This document shows positions 1 through 6,371 of a DNA stretch of 6,668 nt, in pieces (the first letter of the stretch is position 1; the number at the start of each line of letters is the position of its first letter). Made by a program: the position numbers and the translations under genes. This stretch comes from an uncultured Clostridia bacterium (lineage in GTDB: Bacteria; Bacillota; Clostridia; UBA1381), in assembly GCA_944391635.1 (NCBI GenBank), contig CALXUL010000269.1, forward strand, positions 1-6,668, written 5' to 3'. The notes beneath the pieces were generated by a model. It was given only the letters and a program-made list of their open reading frames with translations. It searched no databases and was not told the DNA's origin.

Positions 1-846
1 CAGGCTGATAATTCGATGATAACGAGCAATGCTAAGTTCCCAATGAAATCAGATGACGGCGGAAAGACCTGGATTCCGAGAAATACTTCTGATGATTATA
101 TTGATTATAACATCATGGGGCTTAGAACTATGGCTAAAAACGCTAACATTGGTAATATTTCTGATTTTTCAATGGCAGACAAGACAATTTACGGTAAAAC
201 ATCGGGTAATTACAATGTTAAGTATACAATGACGGGAGTGTTCTTAGGCACTGATTTGGTATTAATGTTTATACCTGATAACCTTAAGGATACATATAAG
301 GTTAAGTATAATGCTCTTGGCAAGGATAAATATACACTAAACCTTTACCGTGATTCCTTTGCAATAGATTATACGCCTAATTACTATGGATACGACTTTT
401 TGGGCTGGTATAAGGATCCTGGTTTTACCGAGCCTTGGAATTTCGAAACTGATTTAATTACCGGAGATACAACGCTTTATGCTAAACTTGAAAAGAATGA
501 ACTGCTCGAGGGTGTTGATCCATTTGATTATGACACAAGTGATGAATGGATAATTAAGTCAAAGGATGAATTCTTGATGTTTGCATCTATGGTAACAGCC
601 GAAGGATATACGTTTGAGGATAAGAGAGTTATACTTGATACGGACATTGATTTTAATAATACAACTATTATGCCGATAGGCGATGCCAACACCAATTTTA
701 AGGGAACTTTCGATGGACAAAATCATACTATAAGCAACTATAAGCTTGAATATATGGGAAGTGGAGTAGGTTTGTTCGGTAACATAAATGGAGCCCTTAT
801 ATGTAATGTAAAGATTAAAAATGTTACGGTATATGGTTCAGAATGA
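1..846 (+). pseudogene. GLUG / Listeria-Bacteroides-repeat surface protein, upstream part (5' end outside window)
   Basis: The frame is already open at base 1, so the gene starts upstream; the ATG at base 16 has no ribosome binding site and is internal. Codons about 99-165 (bases 295-495) form a Listeria-Bacteroides repeat (Flg_new type), shown by GYDFLGWYKDPGF, WNFET and TTLYAKLE. From about base 523 comes a GLUG-associated beta region with FKGTFDGQNHTISNYKL and GVGLFGNINGALICNV. The first ~95 codons, with DGGKTW, may be the end of a lectin-like domain as seen in clostridial surface proteins, but this is weak. Such proteins are usually exported and act in adhesion or as extracellular enzymes; no enzyme domain is visible here. 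The frame hits TGA at 844-846 in the middle of a GLUG unit and continues in the same frame afterwards, so the product is probably truncated. Family call is confident; function is not. Confidence 0.75.
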
Positions 847-1425
847 GTAACAGACGGTATTGCAGCACTTGTTGGCTATGACATATCATCGCGTATTATA
901 AGTTGTCATGTCGATGGATTTACTACCGGTAGCTCCAGTAGATATATGGGCGGAATTGTTGGCTCATCTTATGGAACAGAAATAACTGCCTGCTCAATTG
1001 ATAATGCACAGATACAGTTTGATCAGAGCCATGCAGGTGGAATTGTTGGATCGTATGCTTCTAATAAAGGTGTAGTAAAAGATTGCTACGTTGGCAGCAA
1101 TGTGTCTGTGTCAAGGGCAAGCGGCATTGTTTCGTATAACTATGCATTGATTGTTGGAATTAACAATGGTTCAACCGTAAACTGTTTTGTAAACCAGAAT
1201 TCAACAAGCTATGTTGGTGATGGTACTTGGGGGGCAGGTGCAGACAGTGTAGATCCAACAAATTGTTACTCATTGAGTTCTAATCCAGGAAATACTCAAA
1301 GTGCATATGAAGCACAAGGTTGGGAATTCTATGATGAGGTAAATAATCCCGATGCAAACTGGGCTTGGAATGGAACGGCTCCGGTACTTGCAGACAAACT
1401 ATATGTTTACTCAACCGATAATTAA
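847..1425 (+). pseudogene. GLUG-repeat protein, downstream part after in-frame TGA
   Basis: This is the continuation, in the same frame, of the repeat protein that stops at 844-846. Reading directly after the TGA gives VTDGIAALVGYD, then the GLUG-type units MGGIVGSSYGTEITAC, AGGIVGSYASNKGVVKDC and ASGIVSYN, so the repeat pattern runs on without a gap. It ends with an aromatic tail (GWEFYDEV, NWAWNGTAPVLADKL) like the closing segment of other GLUG proteins, then TAA. No LPXTG sorting signal or membrane anchor is seen at the C-terminus. A separate gene from the ATG at 946 would give 159 residues, but that ATG lies inside the repeat series and has no convincing Shine-Dalgarno sequence, so independent translation is unlikely. 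A strong hairpin follows 32 bases after the stop. Confidence 0.7.
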
Positions 1426-1456
1426 GTTATTGTAAATAATAATAGTTTGAATTTTT

Positions 1457-1498
1457 TAAGAGAACTGACTTTGTTTGAGGGCAAAGTCAGTTCTCTTA
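1457..1498 (+). terminator. Hairpin terminator after the GLUG gene
   Basis: The arms at 1458-1473 and 1482-1497 are perfect complements of 16 bases (AAGAGAACTGACTTTG and its reverse complement), with one more A-T pair outside. The loop is TTTGAGGG. The 3' side is T-rich (TTCTCTTATTTA) but lacks a clean U run, so strength is uncertain. Its place just after the TAA at 1425 fits transcription termination of the surface-protein gene. Confidence 0.7.
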
Positions 1499-1562
1499 TT
1501 TAGGAAATGTTTTTGTTATATAAGTAAAAAAAGATTTAACTTGAAGTAAAATTAGTAAGCTA

Positions 1563-1606
1563 AAATTGAAAAAATCCTCACATATAAGGAGGATTTTTTT
1601 CAATTT
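1563..1606. terminator. Bidirectional terminator between converging genes
   Basis: The core stem pairs AAAAAATCCTC (1569-1579) with GAGGATTTTTT (1589-1599) around a 9-base loop. The pairing extends outward by six more pairs, AAATTG (1563-1568) with CAATTT (1601-1606), past one bulged T at 1600. Both strands have an A run before and a T run after the GC-containing stem, so it can stop transcription coming from the left and from the minus-strand gene that ends at 1656. Confidence 0.85.
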
Positions 1607-1655
1607 ATTAATTATCACAGAATGGTAATAAAATTTAGTCTGATATTCAAATGTG

Positions 1656-2198
1656 TTATACAAATATTGTAAAAATAAGGTCTAAAATCATCAAGACAGC
1701 AAGAGTAGAAGCAATTGATATCTTGCGGTTACCAAGTTTTTCGACAGCGCGAGAAAAAAGCGGTTGAACAAGATAAAGAAATAATGCGCCGCCGATTCCG
1801 AATCTTATTGAAGGTGATAAAGCAATTCTTGCCTGAAAATTTATTTTATAGTCTGCATATGTCTGCCAGGGCCATGATCCTATAAAAAATTCACATATGT
1901 ATGATGTCAAAAGTTCCACAGCGGTTGCAACTAAGCCACAGCCAATTATAACAACGGGAATCATAATAATACGGCTTCTTAGGGATTTACCCTTTATAAG
2001 CCGGTATATCGTAAAAATAAACAGCAGCATTCCAAAACCGTACACAGGACAATATGGACCATAAAGAATGCCTCTATTAGAAAAACCCCATCTATATATA
2101 ACTGTTTCTAAGAATACTTCATAGCACCACCCAATTACAGAATATGCAAAAAAGTACAGAAAGTATTCGCTTAAAAATGCAGAAAACTTATTTTTCAT
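1656..2198 (-). CDS. CmpB / DUF1113-family membrane protein (putative ABC transporter permease-like)
   Basis: This 180-residue integral membrane protein matches the family often labelled putative ABC-transporter type IV (ABC_trans_CmpB). Diagnostic motifs are IGWCYE at 22-27, NRGILYGPYCPVYGFG at 41-56, and a segment with WPWQTYADY (109-117) followed by ARIALSPSIRFGIGG (123-137). I count five hydrophobic helices at about 12-31, 46-66, 76-102, 126-147 and 160-179. There is no signal peptide and no ATPase partner nearby, so the transporter label is only a family name; the biochemical role is unknown. The start is supported by AAGGAGAA (bases 2205-2212 on the minus strand), six bases before the ATG. 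It is monocistronic, with its own promoter at 2237-2265 and the bidirectional terminator at 1563-1606 after it. It looks intact and of normal length. Confidence 0.85.
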   Translation of the reverse strand: MKNKFSAFLSEYFLYFFAYSVIGWCYEVFLETVIYRWGFSNRGILYGPYCPVYGFGMLLFIFTIYRLIKGKSLRSRIIMIPVVIIGCGLVATAVELLTSYICEFFIGSWPWQTYADYKINFQARIALSPSIRFGIGGALFLYLVQPLFSRAVEKLGNRKISIASTLAVLMILDLIFTIFV

Positions 2199-2236
2199 TT
2201 TATATTCTCCTTAATTTGCAGGATATTATGTGTTAT

Positions 2237-2265
2237 ATTGTACCGTTTAAAATGTATATTGTCAA
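2237..2265 (-). promoter_or_regulatory. Sigma-A-type promoter for the CmpB-like gene
   Basis: On the minus strand the sequence reads TTGACA (2265-2260), a 17-base spacer, and TACAAT (2242-2237). The -35 is a perfect match, the -10 differs from TATAAT by one base, and the spacing is ideal. Transcription would begin near 2230, about 30 bases before the ATG. Unless controlled by an unseen factor, it should be a strong promoter. Confidence 0.85.
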
Positions 2266-2324
2266 TTGATTTGGAAGAAATAAAACAGTTAATGTAACTT
2301 ATTTATTCAAGATTTATTTATGGA

Positions 2325-2353
2325 TTGAAAAATTTAAGAAAAGGGATTATAAT
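2325..2353 (+). promoter_or_regulatory. Sigma-A-type promoter for the aldo/keto reductase remnant and GH3 gene
   Basis: TTGAAA (2325-2330), a 17-base spacer and a perfect TATAAT (2348-2353) make a near-consensus promoter. The start point would be near 2360, leaving a leader of about 60 bases before the ATG at 2421. No terminator separates 2421 from 5551, so this promoter probably drives both genes. It points away from the minus-strand promoter at 2237-2265. Confidence 0.8.
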
Positions 2354-2381
2354 AAAAAATAAGGTTGAAATATTCATCAAG

Positions 2382-2393
2382 GTTATTAATAAC
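2382..2393. promoter_or_regulatory. 12-bp perfect palindrome, possible operator
   Basis: GTTATTAATAAC is a perfect inverted repeat lying about 22 bases after the predicted transcription start and 27 bases before the start codon at 2421. A repressor dimer bound here would block transcription of the GH3 unit, so it is a candidate operator. The surrounding DNA is very AT-rich, so chance is a real alternative, and no regulator gene is present in the window. Confidence 0.25.
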
Positions 2394-2420
2394 AGAATTT
2401 GAATGAGAGTGAGGTAGGAT

Positions 2421-2843
2421 ATGAAATATATAAATTTGGGGAAATCAAACTTATCAGTATCTGCTGTTGCGGCAGGATGTGTGGGATATGGCGGAGGATG
2501 GTCGGAGAACGGCGCTACTTTTGAAACAGATAAAAAGGATGAGGCAGGATTTTTTGCAGCAATAGATAATGGTATAAATTTATTTGATGTTGCGGATATA
2601 TACGGCTGCGGAGGAAGATCTGAGGAGTCTTTAGGGAACTTAATAAATAAAACTCCAGGACTTCGCAGAAAAATTATAGTTCAAAGTAAATGCGGAATAA
2701 GGCACCCTGCGAATATCCAGCCTGTTGTTGGTTCAAGAACACCTGAAAGAATAAAATCGGCAGCTACGGCATCGCAGATACACCTTACAAGGGAGGAATG
2801 GTATGGGATGTATTTTAGTGCGAAAGGGAAAAAACAGCCGTAA
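2421..2843 (+). pseudogene. Aldo/keto reductase with internal in-frame deletion
   Basis: The 140 residues match the two ends of an aldo/keto reductase of about 300 residues (YdhF-like group), without the middle. Residues 1-94 are a normal N-terminus: LGKSNLSVSAVAAGC, then FDVADIYG with catalytic Asp56 and Tyr61, then VQSKCGIR with catalytic Lys90. Residues 95-140 are a normal C-terminal end: HPANIQPVVGSRTPERI, which contributes to NADP binding, then LTREEWYGMYFSA. In intact relatives about 190 residues lie between these, including the catalytic His of the LLHRPD-type motif and most of the barrel. The join is near codon 94 (base 2700). With half the barrel missing it cannot fold as a normal enzyme. 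The promoter remains, with a weak GAGGT ribosome binding site at 2411-2415, and the frame stays open, so the event is probably recent or the short frame is tolerated as the first cistron before the GH3 gene. Deletion by misassembly is possible. Confidence 0.8.
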
Positions 2844-2881
2844 ATTAGAAAATGTTTTAAAAGATTTGGAGGAGTAGAAAA

Positions 2882-5551
2882 ATGTTACTTAGCGAAAAAG
2901 TTGTAAATGGTGTAACGCTTGGCTCATTGCAGGAAAAACCTGTTTTGGAGGTGTCAAAAACAAATATACTTGTTAACGCAGAAGGAATGGTTTTATTAAA
3001 GAATAACGGAATGCTGCCTCTTGTTAAGGGCGACAGGGTATCGGTTTTTGGCAGAATGCAAAGAGAATACTATAACAGCGGCTGTGGCTCAGGCGGAATG
3101 GTTAATGTTTTATATAAGACAAACATATTTGATTCACTTGCTGAAAATAAGGATATATATTTAAATGAAGAACTTGCGGCAATATATAAGGATTGGGTCG
3201 AAAAAACACCTCATTACAATGTGGGCGCATGGGGTGTGAGTGACAAATGGTCACAGCCGGAGATGCCGGTTAGCAGTGAAATGGTTGAGCGTGCGGCACA
3301 AATCACTGATAAAGCCATAGTTATAATTGCGCGTATGGCAGGTGAAGAACTTGATAATAAACCGATAGCGGGAAGCTATATGCTTTCTGAAACTGAAATG
3401 GATATGATAAAAAAGGTTTCTGCTGCGTTTAAAAATGTATGCGTTTTGTTAAACACGGGTAATGTTATAGATATGAAATGGGCAGAGGAGTTTAATATAT
3501 CTGCTGTTATGTACGTTTGGCAGGGCGGGCAGGATGGCGGAAAGGCTGTTGCAGATGTATTATGCGGAAAACAGTATCCGTCAGGAAAACTTGTTGATAC
3601 GATTGTAAAGAATATAGAAGATTATCCATCATATAAAGGGTTTTTTGAAGATGAGATAGTATATAGTGAGGATATTTATGTTGGATACAGGTATTTTGAA
3701 ACTTTTTGCAAGGATAAGGTATTGTATCCTTTCGGGTATGGCATTGGGTACACTACATTTGAAACCGAGTTTGAAAAGGCTGAATGTCAATCTGATATAA
3801 TAAAAATTAAAGCAAAAGTAAGAAATACCGGTAACTTTTTGGGTAAAGAAATATTGCAGGTTTATTATAGCGGAGCGGGGGAAAACAGACCTATAAAAGA
3901 ATTGGCAGCTTTTAAAAAGACAAAAGAACTCGCTCCTGGTGAAACAGAAGAAGTGGAATTATCGTTTAGCATATTTGATATGTCAGCATATGATGAAGAA
4001 AAATCTGCATTTATTCTTGAAAAGGGAGAGTATAATATCTATTTTGGCACAGATGTCAGAAGTGCAGAAAAAGTATATGCTTATGACGTAGAATATATGG
4101 TAGTAACAAAGAAATGTATGCCATTATTTAATCCAAACCACGAATTTGAGCGAATTGTAAATAATAATGGAAAAATTTTATATGAAACTGTAAAAGCGGA
4201 TAAGAAGACTTATGAAAAAGAAAACCTCAAAGAAATTCCATATACCGGCAATAAAGGGATAAAGCTAAAAGATGTATATGATGGAAAAAAATCATTGGAA
4301 GAATTTGTTGCTCAGCTGGGAGACTTTGAACTGGCGTGTCTTACACAGGGCGAAGGAATGAATAGCCCGAAAGTCCGCCCGGGTACCGGAGGTGCTCTGG
4401 GTGGCATAACAAATGATTTGCAAAATTATGGTATACCGCCCGTTTGCGTTACCGATGGACCGTCAGGTATACGTATGGATAACGGTGACAATGCAACAAG
4501 TTATGCAAGCGGTACAATGATAGCATGTACGTGGAATTATGATTTGATAGAAAAGCTGTTTTCGTATGAGGGAATGGAGATTTTCGCATATAAAATAGAT
4601 GCATTACTTGGCCCGGGGATAAATATACATAGAATACCGCTTTGCGGACGCAATTTTGAATATTTATCGGAGGACCCGTATCTTGCCGGAACAATGGCAA
4701 AGGCGATTTGTGCAGGTCTTGACAAATGCGGCGTAACGGCAACAATAAAGCATTTTGCGGCAAATAACCGTGAAACAGGGCGTAACAGGTCTAACTCTCT
4801 TGTTTCGGAAAGGGCGCTTAGGGAAATTTACTTAAAACCGTTTGAAATGGTCATAAAAGACGGGAAGACACGCATGCTTATGACATCATATAATAGAATA
4901 AACGGCATATATGCAGTAAGCAATTATGATTTAGTAACCGGTATTTTAAGAAAAGAGTGGGGATATACAGGTCTTGTAATGAGCGACTGGTGGCCGTTTA
5001 CAGCGGTTGAAAATGGCGATGTAACCACATCAAGAAAATATCCTATAAAAGCACAAAATGATTTATATATGGTAAATAAAGACGCAGAAACATCGGCTGG
5101 AGAAATTGTTGAGTCGCTTAATTGTGGCGAAATATGCCGTGCTGAATTGCAGCAGTGTGCGCTTAATATATGTAAAATAGTAATGACAACCCCGTCATTT
5201 GAGCGTTATATTAACGGTGAAGTAATAGGAAAGGCTGTTGATATTTCAAATAAGAAAATGAGCGATGAATTTACCAACATATCAAATGACAAAGAATATG
5301 ATATACATTGTGATGAGCCTTGTGAATATGCGTTTGAATTTCATTACTCTTCTGCAAAATCAGAATTGGTACAGATACCGGTAAAGGTGTTTGTTGACGG
5401 ACAGAGCGCCGGCTGTGTAGTAGTAAACGGCAGTCAAAATAAGGATAAAACAGATATTATAGCGATATACTTGATGAAGGGTGAATCAAAAATAAGTTTT
5501 TCTTTTGATGACAGCGCAATAAAGATAAATGCGGTTAAATTATATAAATAA
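2882..5551 (+). CDS. Glycoside hydrolase family 3 beta-glucosidase-like enzyme, reversed domain order
   Basis: A complete 889-residue GH3 enzyme expected to remove terminal beta-linked sugars, probably glucose, from oligosaccharides or glycosides by a retaining mechanism. The usual C-terminal alpha/beta domain comes first (about 30-245), with LLKNNGMLPL and AGEELDN, whose Glu155 is the likely acid/base. A GYRYFET / YPFGYGIGYT segment and a fibronectin-III-like domain follow (about 300-405). The TIM-barrel domain is at about 465-770: TDGPSGIR (524-531), GRNFEYLSEDPYLAG (589-603), KHFAANNRETGR (623-634), and VMSDWW with nucleophile Asp702. This swapped order is known in Ruminococcus and Butyrivibrio beta-glucosidases. 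Residues about 775-889 form an extra beta-rich tail that may be a carbohydrate-binding module. No signal peptide, so it is probably cytoplasmic and acts on imported sugars. GGAGGAG at 2868-2874, seven bases before the ATG, fixes the start. Exact substrate cannot be read from the sequence. Confidence 0.93.
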   Translation: MLLSEKVVNGVTLGSLQEKPVLEVSKTNILVNAEGMVLLKNNGMLPLVKGDRVSVFGRMQREYYNSGCGSGGMVNVLYKTNIFDSLAENKDIYLNEELAAIYKDWVEKTPHYNVGAWGVSDKWSQPEMPVSSEMVERAAQITDKAIVIIARMAGEELDNKPIAGSYMLSETEMDMIKKVSAAFKNVCVLLNTGNVIDMKWAEEFNISAVMYVWQGGQDGGKAVADVLCGKQYPSGKLVDTIVKNIEDYPSYKGFFEDEIVYSEDIYVGYRYFETFCKDKVLYPFGYGIGYTTFETEFEKAECQSDIIKIKAKVRNTGNFLGKEILQVYYSGAGENRPIKELAAFKKTKELAPGETEEVELSFSIFDMSAYDEEKSAFILEKGEYNIYFGTDVRSAEKVYAYDVEYMVVTKKCMPLFNPNHEFERIVNNNGKILYETVKADKKTYEKENLKEIPYTGNKGIKLKDVYDGKKSLEEFVAQLGDFELACLTQGEGMNSPKVRPGTGGALGGITNDLQNYGIPPVCVTDGPSGIRMDNGDNATSYASGTMIACTWNYDLIEKLFSYEGMEIFAYKIDALLGPGINIHRIPLCGRNFEYLSEDPYLAGTMAKAICAGLDKCGVTATIKHFAANNRETGRNRSNSLVSERALREIYLKPFEMVIKDGKTRMLMTSYNRINGIYAVSNYDLVTGILRKEWGYTGLVMSDWWPFTAVENGDVTTSRKYPIKAQNDLYMVNKDAETSAGEIVESLNCGEICRAELQQCALNICKIVMTTPSFERYINGEVIGKAVDISNKKMSDEFTNISNDKEYDIHCDEPCEYAFEFHYSSAKSELVQIPVKVFVDGQSAGCVVVNGSQNKDKTDIIAIYLMKGESKISFSFDDSAIKINAVKLYK

Positions 5552-5554
5552 TAT

Positions 5555-5589
5555 AAAAGCGTCACAGTTTTGAGGGCTGTGGCGCTTTT
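5555..5589 (+). terminator. Hairpin terminator after the GH3 gene
   Basis: AAAAGCGTCACAG (5555-5567) pairs with CTGTGGCGCTTTT (5577-5589), 13 pairs with one T-G wobble, around the loop TTTTGAGGG. It lies three bases after the GH3 stop and ends in a TTTT run, as expected for a Rho-independent terminator. Flanking A and T runs could let it work in both directions. Confidence 0.88.
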
Positions 5590-5617
5590 CGCATAAATAA
5601 GAGTTTTTTGTCAATTA

Positions 5618-5646
5618 TTGAAATATATCTTGGAATATGGTATATT
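5618..5646 (+). promoter_or_regulatory. Sigma-A-type promoter of the DUF1653 operon
   Basis: TTGAAA (5618-5623), a 17-base spacer and TATATT (5641-5646) match the sigma-A consensus. TGG directly before the -10 gives an extended -10 element. The transcript would start near 5653, about 28 bases before the ATG at 5681. It lies just after the GH3 terminator, so the following genes form a separate transcription unit. Confidence 0.7.
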
Positions 5647-5666
5647 TAATTTGATTAAAGGGTAAT

Positions 5667-5679
5667 AGGAGGAACTCCT
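5667..5679 (+). promoter_or_regulatory. Ribosome binding site inside a small hairpin
   Basis: The Shine-Dalgarno sequence AGGAGGA (5667-5673) is seven bases before the DUF1653 start codon. Its first five bases, AGGAG, are perfectly complementary to CTCCT at 5675-5679 across a three-base GAA loop. The small stem could mask the ribosome binding site and lower translation. A 5-pair stem is weak, so this may have no effect. Confidence 0.35.
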
Positions 5680-5680
5680 G

Positions 5681-5917
5681 ATGCGAGAGGTTCAGTTAAA
5701 AAAGGTTTACCGGCACTTTAAAGGCGGGTTATATTTGGTAGAAGATATAGCAAGACATTCTGAAACCGGCGAAGATTATGTGGTTTACAGGGCACTTTAT
5801 GGCAGCGGAGAATTATGGATTAGACAAAAGTTGATGTTTTTGGAAGAAGTTGACCATATAAAATATCCTCAAGTTAAGCAAAAATACAGGTTTGAGCTTG
5901 TGGAAAATATGAATTAA
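5681..5917 (+). CDS. DUF1653 domain protein
   Basis: This 78-residue soluble protein is almost entirely a DUF1653 domain. The family's conserved blocks are all present: YRHFKGGLYLV at 10-20, ARHSETGE at 24-31, VVYRALYGSGELWIR at 34-48, and MFLEEV at 52-57. The domain is a small all-beta fold of unknown function, found alone or attached to other proteins. Length is normal for the stand-alone form. The start is set by AGGAGGA seven bases upstream. It is the first gene after its own promoter and is followed 19 bases later by the flavin-binding protein, so the two are probably co-transcribed; no functional link is known to me. Confidence 0.88.
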   Translation: MREVQLKKVYRHFKGGLYLVEDIARHSETGEDYVVYRALYGSGELWIRQKLMFLEEVDHIKYPQVKQKYRFELVENMN

Positions 5918-5936
5918 ATAAAGGAGGATTAAGTAA

Positions 5937-6329
5937 ATGAAAAGAGTTTATGATTTTTTAAAAAAGACAGGTACATATTATCTTGCGACGGCGGAGGGAA
6001 ATCAGCCAAGAGTAAGACCTTTTGGAACGGTAAATATTTTTGAGGACAAGCTATACATACAGACAGGAAAAGTTAAACCGGTATCAAAACAGCTTTTGGA
6101 AAATCCAAAAGCAGAAATATGTGCATTTAACGGTAATGAGTGGATAAGGGTTTGTGCAGAATTTGTTGAGGATGACAGAACCGAAGCTAAAAAGGCAATG
6201 CTTGATGCATACCCAGAGCTTAGAAGAATGTACGACGAAAATGACGGCAATACACAAGTATTTTATTTAAAGAATGCTGTGGCGGTTATATCTTCATTTG
6301 ATAAAGAACCAGTCAAAATAGAATTTTAA
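5937..6329 (+). CDS. Pyridoxamine 5'-phosphate oxidase-like FMN-binding protein
   Basis: A 130-residue single-domain split-barrel flavoprotein of the pyridoxamine-phosphate-oxidase-like superfamily. The N-terminus has YYLATAEGNQPRVRPFG (14-30), the usual first strands with the Arg-x-Arg-Pro FMN-contact motif. TGKVKPVSKQLLENPKAEIC (43-62) is the second FMN-phosphate-binding block, with Lys47, Ser50 and Lys51 as candidates. WIRVCAEFVED (69-79) and the end strand AVAVISSF complete the barrel. Proteins of this size usually act as dimers and bind FMN or F420-like cofactors to reduce small molecules; related ones are annotated as NimA-like or general stress proteins. It is too short to be the true vitamin B6 enzyme PdxH. 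AAGGAGG at 5921-5927 is nine bases before the ATG. It follows the DUF1653 gene closely, in an apparent operon. Cytoplasmic; substrate unknown. Confidence 0.87.
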   Translation: MKRVYDFLKKTGTYYLATAEGNQPRVRPFGTVNIFEDKLYIQTGKVKPVSKQLLENPKAEICAFNGNEWIRVCAEFVEDDRTEAKKAMLDAYPELRRMYDENDGNTQVFYLKNAVAVISSFDKEPVKIEF

Positions 6330-6371
6330 TATTTTTTATGAATGTATAGGAACTTATTTAGGAAAGGTTGT

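Noticed and set aside
844..900. TGA read as selenocysteine or as a sense codon under an alternative code
   Set aside because: No clear SECIS-like hairpin was seen right after the TGA, and a structural surface repeat is an unlikely selenoprotein. Other genes use TGG for tryptophan and show no internal TGA.
946..1425. Independent 159-residue gene starting at ATG 946
   Set aside because: The ATG is in the middle of a GLUG repeat series that is in frame with upstream coding sequence, and no good ribosome binding site precedes it. It is the tail of the interrupted gene.
1588..1594. Strong Shine-Dalgarno-like GGAGGA on the plus strand
   Set aside because: It is the right arm of the bidirectional terminator and no start codon with an open frame follows.
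2299..2321. Direct repeat TTATTTAT upstream of the GH3-unit promoter (2299-2306 and 2314-2321)
   Set aside because: Eight-base A/T-only repeats are expected by chance in this AT-rich spacer; at most it may act as an UP-like element.
2199..2420. Riboswitch or small RNA in the divergent spacer
   Set aside because: No conserved aptamer pattern or terminator hairpin is visible; the two promoters, ribosome binding sites and one palindrome account for what I can see.
4449..4763. Reverse-strand reading frames inside the GH3 gene (4449-4763 and 4537-4725)
   Set aside because: They lie opposite the conserved catalytic barrel, have no recognisable domain, and are explained by the codon pattern of the real gene.
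6002..6250. Reverse-strand reading frame inside the flavoprotein gene
   Set aside because: It is opposite a well-supported FMN-binding protein gene; its serine/leucine-rich translation has no family resemblance.
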